Positions 34,318-46,000 of a stretch of DNA of 64,000 bases are shown in pieces. Below the pieces are notes generated by a model. The model made no database searches. It was not told the DNA's origin and worked only from the letters and a program-made list of their open reading frames with translations. Positions within the stretch are counted from its first letter, which is position 1. The number at the start of each line of letters is the position of its first letter. Made by a program: the position numbers and the translations under genes. This DNA comes from Pezicula radicicola (Eukaryota; Ascomycota; Leotiomycetes; Helotiales; Dermateaceae), in NCBI GenBank assembly GCA_003008705.1, contig PDUO01000006.1:1497295-1561294 (forward strand), in the 5' to 3' direction.

Positions 34318-35992
34318 CTAGACTACCCGTTTCCGGAGCAGAATCTTACTCTCTGGACTTGGAATGATGAGCACACCTTTATACACATTTGGTGGTCTCT
34401 CATCCGTGACATCAAGCTTGATCTCATAATTCAGAAGCAGATGCACTAAGATCACTTTGATCTCGGTGCTAACAAAAAATCTACCAGGACACGGGTGGCG
34501 CCCATAGCCAAAATCGAGCGCCGTAACGCTGTTACTAGTATATTGGTATTTGTTTGCGTTCCCAGGCTGATCGCGCAACTTGACAAATCGATCAGGGTCA
34601 AAAGTCTCGGGAGATTCGTAGACCTCCGGGTCTTTATTGATCGCGTAGTTGGCGACGGCGATCATGTCGTCGGGATACAATTGGATGTTGTTGGACAACT
34701 TGACGGGTTGCATCACAACACGGGTGTGGGAAACTAGAATAAAATTTCTGCGTTAACTAGGATTCCAATAAATTTTCATGGAGAGTGGATTGTTTACTAA
34801 TTCCGGGAGGAGTATATCTCTGACACTCCTTCATGAAGCTATCGAGTTTCCACAGTCTGCCGATGTTATTCTTCGTTATCTCCCCACCGTCCTTTACCAC
34901 GACCTCGAGCATTTCCTCACGAAGTGCTGCTACACACTCTGGCCGATATGCTATATCGAGAAGAATCTGATGCAAACTATTGGCGCTGTTCAAAATCGCT
35001 GCCTGCGCCAAGTCCAAGTGAAGGAGCGCATGCATCTCTAAATCTAGTCCTTTTCCGTTTGGATTATCGATGATGTTTTGCATGACATCGTTGGGCTTCT
35101 TGAAATCTGGATCTCGCATATTTCGAAGTCTTTCCTCTAGTAGAGGCGCAAGGACATTTCTAAAGTGTTGTTTGTAGCCCATCACCCGCCGGATTTCGGG
35201 TATGAAGTGGTGGAGGAGAGGCAGTGTCCAACGGGGATACTTCTTAAGCTTTTGTTCTCCTCCCATAGAATCGAGCGGATACCCAATTGTACACTCGAGC
35301 TATGAATATTCATTTGTTAGAAAACAATTTATCATGGCTGAATTGGGGATGTATGAAGATTTACCCATTCTTTCGAGCGCGAAATCTCAGCCATATCAAT
35401 AAACACCCGTGCGCTCAGCGTTGCAACTGTATTCAGCGCAAAGTCTTTTGCAGTGAAGCTCTTCCAATCCGTACAATCCCCGATTAAAGTCTCGTCCACG
35501 TATTTCATTTCATCCTGCATGAGTCGTAGAACTCGGGGAACATCTCTCGTCAAACTAATGTTGATCGTGTGAAGCAACATACTGTGGTCTGCGGCTGCGA
35601 CAAAAGTATATTTGGGATGAAATCGCTTTTGCAAGTCACCCGTGAAATTAATTTGAGAATCAGATAGCGATTTAACCTCGTCGGCATAGTGCCGTGGGAG
35701 AATTACCAGAGGTTGTGCTGGCAGGGGGATCAGGAATGGAGAATCGGTATACTAATTGAGGTATTCTGTAATGAGCATATAATTTTTTGCCAAATATTAA
35801 GATCTCTACACACACCTTTTCGTAGCCTCTTTGCAATGCGGCACGAAAGTCAGGGTCATTTGGAGTTCCAAGAATTGGCATTCGAGAGGGCTTCCGCAAG
35901 AGTCGTCTGAATCCCCAAGCTGCGAGAATGGTGAGGACCGCAAAAGCAGCTAGTTGCGTGGGACGATACATGCTCATCAGAATATCATCCAT
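34318..35992 (-). CDS. cytochrome P450 (ent-kaurene-oxidase-like), divergent from the NRPS
   Basis: Four exons, 35992-35816, 35751-35365, 35299-34798 and 34733-34318, with introns of 64-65 bp, encode 493 residues. It starts with a short anchor (AAFAVLTILAAWGF) and a basic hinge. SLTRDVPRVL is the RHDL-like element. ExxR lies in KECQR followed by PPGI. The heme loop FGYGRHPCPGR places the ligand cysteine at residue 437. The last 60 residues track the P450 at 20994-22732 closely, and intron positions also correspond, so duplication is likely. It shares the 1.5-kb upstream region with the NRPS gene, the commonest arrangement for a co-expressed tailoring enzyme. Likely role: hydroxylation or further oxidation of the peptide or a precursor at the ER. 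Confidence 0.88.
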
Positions 35993-36898
35993 ATTGTCGA
36001 ATTCGAATTGGTGAATTGAGACTCGACTGGTAGAACTGAAGAGGGGAAAGACGTACAGTCCGAAACACAGATGTCAGTAAAAAGCACTAGATATGGCGAG
36101 CTAAAGATTACTCACTGTTTGCATGGGTCATGCGATGCCAAGGAAAAAACTACGCTGACATCAATAAGCAAAGATGCCGAGAAAGGGGAGTGCTTACCGG
36201 CAGTCTTACCGAATACGACTTATGGTGTCTTTAATGTAGACGCTATTCTCGTTTACAATCTAAATGCAGTAAAACTTTGAACGTGGGTTGCTTACTAGAA
36301 GCTGTTGTAAACATAATGTATGTTTACACCTAAATTCCACCTATATATAGCCTGCCTAGGATTGCTTACTAACAACCACAACATGCAGTCTGACGTTTTC
36401 AGGGACTAAGTTTTGTAATATAATTCCCCATCGGTATCCCCTGTTGTACCCGAGAAAAGCTGCATAGGAACCCGAATCGATAGATCTTTGTTAATGCTGC
36501 GAACGTGTTTGAAATCAATGCAGTGTTACCCTGGAGGAAGTACTTACTGTGTTCAGACAGTTCAGGATCGGCTGTACCCGCCTTGGCACATAACTACTAG
36601 CCTAGTAGGGTTGGTACAAGAATTTGAATATAGTCACATATCGTAAGGAATATACTCTCACACTGTATAAGAACGCTAGAGATTCATTTCCACTAATTTA
36701 GCTTTTAATAATGTGCGGTGGTGTTTTGTTATATTTTACGTAAAGCATACGTGTATTAAAAACATCTAGTGGTAAGGCTAAAGATCTGCTACCTTGCTTA
36801 ACACCATTGGATTAGTATCTGTCTAATTAGCCTATTCTGATTATGAAAGGTCTGTATAGATTTTAGCCTCTGGTACCCTGAAAGGTTCTTAATCAGAT

Positions 36899-37117
36899 TC
36901 AAATGGGGACAGTAGGATGACTATCCCACACTTCTAATCCTAGTTCGGCTAAGAGATGGTCAGATTCAGTGTGCTCTATGAACAGAAAGTATTGCCAGGG
37001 CGTACTATCATGGGTAAGAAATGCCTTGTAAACCCCCGTAATTCTTACAGTAACACAGCCCCTATCTAACGGTAAAAGTGCGGCACTAATATCTTCACTA
37101 AACGCTACCCAAAGCAT
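36899..37117 (-). CDS. doubtful short ORF, unknown
   Basis: A 72-residue minus-strand frame. The open frame extends further upstream to about 37164 without an ATG. The peptide has mixed composition and ends EVWDSHPTVPI. No motif or splice link to a neighbour is visible. It could be a remnant exon, a small protein or chance. It lies within the presumed NRPS promoter region. Confidence 0.2.
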   Translation of the reverse strand: MLWVAFSEDISAALLPLDRGCVTVRITGVYKAFLTHDSTPWQYFLFIEHTESDHLLAELGLEVWDSHPTVPI

Positions 37118-37351
37118 CTTAACGCCTTTCTCTATGACTAGTGCCCTTACACAACTTGTAAAAGTTGTTCAGATGGTCTAAACGCTGTTCTTACGTCAGA
37201 AAATGGAAGACTTACCCAATTGAAAAATGTTGCAATCAATAGCTGCACAGTAATCCAATGTTCTTTGAAAGACCTAGTGACTTCAGACGTCATGCATGTT
37301 GGTTAGATCTTCTTCGCCACTTAGTCCCCTTTCACGGCTGAGAAAAAATCC

Positions 37352-37367
37352 CGCTGAATTTTCAGCG
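37352..37367. promoter_or_regulatory. palindrome in NRPS promoter (CGCTGAA-2-TTCAGCG)
   Basis: Two perfect 7-bp arms separated by TT, 109 bp upstream of the NRPS ATG. Dimeric fungal regulators often bind such sites. No cluster-specific regulator gene is present in the window to pair it with. Confidence 0.35.
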
Positions 37368-37475
37368 TTTCAAATTTTCGACATGAAATTTTAGAATTCA
37401 TACCTTATAACCAGAAAAGTCATTGTTAGAACCATATTCGCTTCGATAGCAAAACAATCTTTCATATCATCGAAA

Positions 37476-40060
37476 ATGGCACCTGGAATTCTGCTAGACG
37501 ACGACCAAAATGGTTACCCGCCTATGTCAAACGGCAAAACATCTGTACCAGTGGAGCCATGCTGGTTGCCCGCGTTGAACGATGGAATTTCTGGGCACAT
37601 AAACGGAAGTGTAAGGAAGGAGAGATTAATGGTGACAGTTGATCAATCCATACTACCACCGAGAGAAAAGCTGGAAAAGCATATTCGGTTAGCTTGGGCA
37701 CTTGTCCTTCATCGGTATACCGACATGAGCCGTGTTTGTTTTGGATACTCGACCAAGGAAAACGAACAGCTGGTTGAATGTGCAGTATATTTTGACGAAT
37801 CAAAGCCACTAAGCGAGATGATTATCGAATTCAAAGAGCAGAAAAATGTAGACGGTTTAGATCAGCCATTTTTCAATACATCATTGAGTCTGCAACTCGC
37901 AACCAATAAATCCAACGCTACGAACGGCAATGGCATCGCTAAGATTTCTTCGACCTCTCAAACGGTATTGGATCTCTTTTTAGAAAATGTATACTCAGAT
38001 ACCGCGTTCTCCATCTTGTACGAACCCCATCACATCTCACCGACCAATGCAGAGATTCTTGGCAACGCATTCTGTAAGGCTCTGAGCATCTGCACCAAAG
38101 AAGCTGAAACACCACTTCTTGAACTTAGCATGCTTAGCGAACAGGAAACGTCCTTGATATCCTCATGGAATCAACAACTACCAATTTCGCCAGCTTCTAC
38201 AACCCTTCATGCTTTGGTTAGCCAGCAAGCAGCAATAACACCCGATGCCATAGCGGTGGATGCATGGGACGGTCAATTGAGCTATGCAGAGCTGGAAATC
38301 TTGACTGATAATTTATCAAAAGCACTTGTCGCCAGAGGCGTTGAGCCTGAGGTATCAGTGCCGCTTTGTTTTGAGAAGAGCAAGTGGATGATTGTCTCGG
38401 AACTGGCCGTATTAAAAGCTGGAGGAGTATGCTTACCATTAACGCCGCAACTCCCAGAAGAGAGAATCAGGAACATTCTGGCTCAGGTTAAAGCACCGGT
38501 AATTATTGCATCGGAGGAGTGCTTGGCCAAATTCATAAATATCGGCTGCAATCAGGCCACGTCAGTTTCATCCTTACTCAGAGAATCCCAGAAAACCGTG
38601 TCAGAAGAACACATAGGCACAGACAGCAAAAATGCGGCGTTTGTCATGTTTACATCCGGATCCTCAGGAGTCCCAAAGGGTGTTATACAGACACATGGTG
38701 CAATCTGCGCTTCTCTCCTTGAAGTGGGTCGCAACGTTGGGACAAGCTCGAGTTCACGAGTTCTTCAATTTGCCCCCTTCACTTTTGATGTCAGTATAAC
38801 TGACATCTTTGGCGCCCTAGTGGTCGGAGCAACAGTGTGCATACCTTCCGAGTCGGACCGGCTTGAAAATCTAAGTGGCTTCCTGAGAGATGCAAAAGTC
38901 AACCAGATCTGTTGTACGGCTGCAATACTGAGCCAATTATCTCCAGATGAAGTACCTGACTTGCAACGTGTAGCAATTGGAGGAGATCCTATGACCAAAG
39001 ACCTCGTGAGCATATGGGCGAACCGTGTGGAACTAAGCGTACTGTACGGAACAACAGAAAGCGCAGTATGGGATACGATTGCAAAAGGGCTCCAGCTTAA
39101 TTCGGATCCAACAAACATAGGACGGGCTGTAGGAGTCTCGACTTGGATCGTAAACCCAAAGAACGACAAAATGCTGCAGAATATCGGAGCAGTAGGAGAA
39201 CTTCTAATCGAGGGAGATCTTTCGGCGCGAGGCTATCTTAATGATTCCAAGAAAACGAATGAGGTTTTCAGGATGGACCTGCCGTGGAGTACGAACTACG
39301 GCCGTGGAGAGAACACCAGGTTTTATAAAACAGGTGATCTCGTAAGGTATACCTCCGACGGGACTTTGAAATTCATCGGACGGAAAGACTTCCAAGTTAA
39401 GCTGAGAGGTCAACGGATTGAGCTCGGAGAAGTCGAACATCACCTTAAAGCTAAACTGCCTGAGTCGGTCAGCCTTGCTGTTGAATTAGTGACACCAAAG
39501 GGCCAGGAAAGGCCACTACTAGCAGCCTTTATCTGTCCGCATGGCAGCCAATCTCAAGGGAAGGATCCTGCAGAAGGGATGGAGGCCAATAGCAAAGGCG
39601 TTCGAGCAATGACTGAACATTTGGAGCTGGCGCTACGAAAAGTCCTCCCGCAATATATGATTCCCACCGCATATATTGCATTGGCGTACCTTCCACGGAC
39701 TGTAACGGGCAAGGTCAATCGCAAAGAACTACGAAACATCGCATCAGCACTTCCACTCTCAAAGCTCAGAGGAGATGATATCACAGAGAAGAAAATTGAG
39801 CAGCCAAGGACCAAGACAGAGACTGTTTTGCGTCGACTCTGGAGCAAGGTGCTTAAGATTCCAGAAGCAGAGATTGGCCGCTTCGATAGTTTCGATCGAC
39901 TTGGTGGTGATTCGTTACATGCAATGAGGCTGGTGGCTGAGGCGCGAACTGAAGGCTTGTCACTGACGGCTAGAGACATACTTCAGACACCACGGCTATC
40001 CGCTCTCGCTTCAGCAGTTCAAACAACTAAGATTGAGGCGCCAAGGATCTCACCGTTTCA
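37476..40060 (+). other. NRPS module 1: C remnant-A1-T1 (loading)
   Basis: The first 240 residues resemble the C-terminal half of a condensation domain without an HHxxxDG motif, common at fungal NRPS N-termini. A1 has FTSGSSGVPKG (A3 core), YGTTE (A5, with Pro replaced by Thr) and FYKTGD (A7). The ten pocket residues, read by alignment to the GrsA positions, are D V T C A G L V W K. Asp235 is present, so an alpha-amino acid is expected. T1 carries GGDSL with Ser813. Confidence 0.8.
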
Positions 40061-43000
40061 ATTATTGGGGACAATGTCTGCAAGAGATGCCTTGGCAGCT
40101 ACGGAGGCAACTCTCGACGTTGAGAAAGAGCAGATTGAGGACATTTATCTCGCAACTCCAATGCAAGAAGCTCTTATGATGCTCTCAATTAAACAGCCTG
40201 GGACCTATATTAGTAGGACAATTTTTGAATTACCACAAGACATAAATATCGAACGATTTAAGCGAGCTTGGGAGTCGACAGTGATTGCTAATCCCATTCT
40301 CCGAACTCGCTTGATTCAACTCAGCGTGTCAGAATTTGCTCAGGTGGTAATGAAGGAGAACTTGTCGTGGAATTCCGAATCATCTGTTGAAGCATACATT
40401 CACCAGGACGAGGCGAATTCAATGGGGCTGGGAGAGCCTCTATGTCATCTCGGCATTATCCCGACATCTCATGGGCGAAGTTGTTTCGTCCTTACACTTC
40501 ATCACTCAATTTATGATGGCTGGAGTGTCCCAATATTGCTCAGAGCAGCGGCAGGGTTCTACTTTGGGCAGGAACCCTTACCAGCAGAGCCCTATAATGC
40601 CTTCATTCAGCACCTCCAATCTCAAGATACCACTCTCTCTGCACACTGGTGGACTTCACAATGGGAGAATTTCACTTCCGACTCTTTCCCACGAAGAGCA
40701 CCAAACTTAAAGTCTAAACCTGTACGAACAAGTGAAATCGTCCAAAAAGCAATCGAATTTCCAAATTCGAGATCGAAGACCATTAGCATTACTACAGCTG
40801 TTCGCGCGGCATGGGCTTTATGTATAGGCGTCTACACAAACTCCCAAGATGTCGCTATGGGCATTACCTCTGCCGGCCGAAGCGCCTCGGTTGCAGGAAT
40901 TGGCACGATGACTGGGCCAACAGTCACAACATATCCGCTGCGGGTGCGTTTCAGAGATTTGAGCGAGAAGGTCTCGACATTTCTCGAAAGATTGCAAGAC
41001 CAGGGCAAGGATGTTCTTGAGCATGAGCACCTGGGCCTGCAGAACATCGCAAAACTTTCGCCATCCACTGCTAGAGCTTCTGCCGTCGACAATTTGCTTA
41101 TCATTCAGCCCGTAGAAGAGGCGGAAGACACTGGCTTGTTTGGAAAGAATATCACGCACTCACAGGGCTATAGCCTAGACCATGTGACATATTCCCTTCT
41201 GCTGGAAGTGGCTCTGGAGACACAGGGTGCCAAAGTAACCGCTGGGTATGACCCAAGGATAATAAGCGAAAGGGAGACCTCCAGCATAGTCGCCCTTTTC
41301 GAGCACGTCCTTCTCCAGCTTCTTGACTCAAATGAGATACGATCACTTCAACAAATTGACTATGTATCTCCATTCGATCACACTTTAATGAAACAATGGA
41401 ACGGGACTTTACCATCAAAGCAAGAAAGATCCGTGTACCAGATCATAGAGGATAATTGTGTCCAGAGACCGGCGGCCGAAGCGGTGTGTGCATGGGACGG
41501 AAGTTTCTCCTACACGGAGCTTATTCAGTATTCTTCCTCTTTTGCCACCTATCTACGCAGTGTTGGTATTGGAAGGGGAGATTTTGTTCCGCTCTGCTTC
41601 GAAAAATCCAAATGGTACATCGTCGCGATACTTGCTGTCTGGAAAGTCGGTGCAGCATTTACACCAATTGATCCAGAGTTCCCGGCAAAGAGAACCAGCA
41701 CAATCCTAGAGCGAATCGATGCGAAGGTTGTTGTGACATCCAAACTCCAGGAACCGAAACTAACCCCATTAACCCATAGCGTGATTGTCCTAGATGAGGT
41801 AAGGATGGTAAGTTTGCCCAAAGGAGGTGATGTATCCGAGTGGAAACAGCTCGAGTACGATTCAGCATCTGCAGCGTATTGTTTTTTTACTTCTGGTTCT
41901 ACAGGTATTCCAAAAGGTGTCATTATCGAGCATGGCGCCTTGACGACAAGCGTTCTTGCTCATGGGTTAGAAATGGGCCTCGACAAGCATTCCAAGACCC
42001 TGCACTTTACGTCTTGCTCTTTTGACGCCAGCTTGACGGAAATTATTGCCACGCTTGTTCATAGTGGTTGTATCTGCATCCCATCAGAAGAAAAACGAAT
42101 GAGCGACCTTGAGAGAGCCATGATAAAGCTTCGCGTCAACTGTGCCTTCTTTACACCCACTGTAGCACGACTCCTTTCTCTTGGTAATGTCCCTGGGCTA
42201 GAAATCGTCGCACTGGGCGGTGAAGCAGTAGACCAAGACTTAGTGCGTACTTTGGGTGCATACGGTTTGCGTGTCGTTATTGTGTATGGTCCCACCGAGG
42301 CGACAATCTGGTGTCATGTCAACAACCATGCCCTGGAGAACCAGTCTGCCAGTATAGGGAATGCAATCGGCAAATCGGTTGGTAGCTGTGCATGGATTGT
42401 GCATCCAGAAGATACAGAGGCTCTACTTCCTGTAGGTGCCGTCGGCGAACTCATCATTGAAGGGCATCTCTTGGCCAGAGGCTATCTCAACGACGACAAA
42501 CAAACAAGAGACAAATTCGTGACAGCTCCCTCTTGGTTAAGAGAGCTTCGGAAGAACGACCCAAGTGTCCCTAATCCTCATCGCGTCTATAAGACTGGCG
42601 ACCTTGCCTTGTTTAACTCTGATGGTTCTATGCAGTATATAGGACGTGCGGACTCACAAGTCAAATTTCACGGGCATCGAATTGAGCTAGCAGAGATTGA
42701 ACACCATCTCCGTGAGCTCTTGGAAACCAATGGGGACAAATTTCCCTTAGCCGTCGAGCTTGTGAAGCCCCATGGGCAAACCGAAACACTAGCAGCCTTC
42801 ATTTCACAGGATAAGGTGGATGAAGTTGAGTCTCACTCCCATATTCTTCAAGCCAAAGACTTTACGGGAGCACCAAGCATTCTAACAGCAGTCCAAAAAC
42901 AACTACAAGCTGCTAAGGACTCATTGGGACGAATTTTGCCTCATTATATGATCCCCTCCGTTTTCATTTTGATGAAAGCACTACCTCGTACCGCAGCCGG

Positions 43001-46000
43001 AAAGCTAGACCGCAAGTCTCTACGTGAAGAAGTCTCGCAATATTCAACAGAAGACGTGGATATATGTGCTGGTTCAACAACTATCGACTGTAGCGAGCAT
43101 ATAAAGCGTGCACCAACATCCGCAATGGAAAAGGGCCTCCAGATTCTTTGGGCTCAAGTACTTGGATTAGAAGCATCCACAATATTTGCTAGTGATGACT
43201 TCTTCCGGAAGGGCGCAGACTCCATTGGGGCAATGCGTCTGTCTGCACTTGCCCGGAGGAGTGGCATAACGTTAACAGTCGCGAACATTTTCAAGTATCC
43301 TTGCCTAGAAAACATGGCCGAGGTCGCGCAAATTGAAGGACTGGAACCCAACTCCGTTGATGCTGACATCGAGCCATTTGCATTGTTAGATAAAGCTACT
43401 ACGGATACTGTTCTTGAGGCTGCCAAGAAACAATGCAATCTGAGCAGTGCGGACTATATCGAGGACCTTTACCCATGTACGCCACTTCAGGAGGGTATTA
43501 TGGCGGAGACAATACAGAATCCCGGAACTTATATTGCAAGGAATATCTTCGAACTCCCTGTCGGAGTAGACCTTGCAAAGTTGGTGCATGCGTGGGAGGT
43601 GGTGTATCAAATCAATCAGACTTTGCGAACAAGATTCATACTCTCTCCTGAGCTAGGACCATACCAAGTCGTGCTGAAGCATTCAGCAACAATCTCGCCT
43701 ATTCTAGCAACGGGAGAAGTTGGACTAGAGGAATTTTTGACGAGGGATAGAGCAGACTCGATGGCTGTTGGCAAGCCTCTCTGTCGCTTTGCGATCGTGA
43801 AGAACGACAGGAAGCGTGGATACAAGTCGGAATTCCTCGCCATATTGAGTATCCACCACTTCATCTATGACATCTGGTCTCTTGAGCTTCTGGCTCAGCA
43901 GGTTCACAAAGTGTACTCTGGTCAAGATATGCTTCAAGCGCCACCTGCATTCAACCGATTTATTCACAATACCATGTCGATAGACATGGACGCAGCAAAG
44001 GACTTCTGGAGAGTCCAACTTGAGGATTGTGTTGCCGCCTCTCATCCACTTAGTATAGATCTCTCTAGGCGACAGGGTGAGGCAAGATATGAATCATACA
44101 AACAATTCATCCGCCAGGACAGCATCTCCAGTGGTAGCATCACCCTCTCGACCATGATTAGAGCGGCGTGGGCACTCGTGCTCGCTAGGAACTCGAATAC
44201 GCTCGATGTTACCTTTGGTGCTACAGTATCTGGCAGAAATGAGCCTGCTACAGGCATCGATGAGATGACAGGACCGACAATTGCCACAATCCCGATGAGA
44301 ATAGCCTTCGATGAGAATGACGATGTAGTTAATGCGTTGCGTAAGATCCAGGATCAAGGCACGGATATGATTCCGTACCAACAGTTGGGTCTCCAAAACA
44401 TCCGTAAGCTGAGCAATTCAGCCAAGATCGCATGTGACTTCCAGTCACTTTTGATAGTACAACCACCTCCGAGCGACAAAGACGCGGAGGGGGTATTGGC
44501 GGAATTTCGGGGACCAGTGGATGATATGCATGGATTCAACACCTACCCCCTCATGTTGGAATGCATGATAGAACGTAAATCCATTGAACTCAATGTCAAC
44601 TTTGATGCTTCAATCGTCAGCCGAAGAGAAGTTGAGCATGCAATGCATCTATTTGAGCATATTCTACACCAGCTTATCCAAGCTGGTAATGCACTTAAAG
44701 TCAAGGACATCGACAATATACCTCCAGCAGATTTGCAACAGATCAAAGTATGGAATGGAAAATTGCCAGGGCGTTCTGAGAGATATGTCCCCACGATAAT
44801 TGCGGACCATTGCAAGACACAACCAGACAACCCCATAGTTTGTGCGTGGGATGGTGAAATGAGTTATGCAGAGTTCGATGAGGCGACAACTGCACTAGCT
44901 CATTACCTGGTTGCAAATGGTGTTGGAAAGGAGAAATTCATTCCTTTGTGTTTCGAGAAGTCTATCTGGATGGTGGTCTCGATTGTCGCGGTTCTCAAGG
45001 CTGGTGGTGCTTTCGTCCCCTTAGAAGCTTCTCACCCCATCCAGCGAATTGCGTCAATATCGACGAGATGCAATTCCGGGATTGCTCTTGCTTCTGCTTC
45101 AAAATCCAAGATGATGAAGAGCTGTGTACAGAATGTAATCACCGTCGAAGATAATCTCATCAGAAAGCTGCAGAAAACTCAGCTCCCACCTCTACCACAG
45201 CTGGAATTGGAATCAGCCGCATACGCAATCTTCACCTCAGGCAGCACCGGTGTTCCTAAAGGTGTCGTCGTCGAACACTCCTCTTTGACAACTAGTGTCC
45301 TTGCTCATGGAGTTCCACAGCAATTCTCGGCCCATACCCGAGCATTAGCAGTATGTTCATACGCGTTTGATGCCTCGTTAACGGAGCTCATTACGACAAT
45401 GGTGTTTGGAGGCTGTATCTGTATTCCACCAGATGAGGCACGACTTAATGATTTGATATCATACATGAATCTTCTCGAGGTAAATCTGGCGTTCCTCACT
45501 CCTAGCTTTGCCAGGTCAATACCGCTTGAAGATGTGCCGACTCTTCAGACAATCGTACTCGGCGGTGAAGCTATTTCCAACGCCGACGTAGAAAGGCTTT
45601 CTAGCAGGTTTCAACTAGTCAATGGCTTTGGACCCACGGAAACAACCATGTGCTGTGCGGCATATGTATTTCCTAGAACCACTGCAGGCAATAAAGGAAT
45701 CCAAGCCGTGCCAATTGGTACAGCAACAGGGTGTTTGACCTGGCTCGTCAATCCAAATGACTATACCAAGCTCGCCCCCATCTTTGGTGTTGCCGAACTC
45801 CTTATTGAAGGGCCCATAGTTGCCCGTGAATATTTAAATGACATGGAAAAGACAGCTGCATCTTTCATCTCAAGCGCCAATGTCCCTTGGCTCAGGGAGA
45901 TCCGTGGCCAGGCAGCTGAGGCATCAAGGCTGTATAGAACAGGGGATCTTGTTAGATACAACGATGATGGAACAATGCAATATCTTGGACGAAAGGATAC

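Larger units (their letters stand above)
35993..37475. promoter_or_regulatory. divergent P450/NRPS promoter region
   Basis: This 1.48-kb region lies between the starts of the P450 (minus) and the NRPS (plus). It contains a 7-bp inverted repeat at 37352-37367 and one open minus-strand frame (see separate entries). The NRPS start context is CGAAAATGG with A at -3, favourable for initiation. Confidence 0.5.

Noticed and set aside
39554..39979. Antisense frames across the NRPS (for example 39554-39979 and 60388-60672)
   Set aside because: They mirror codon structure of the real gene and show no domain of their own.
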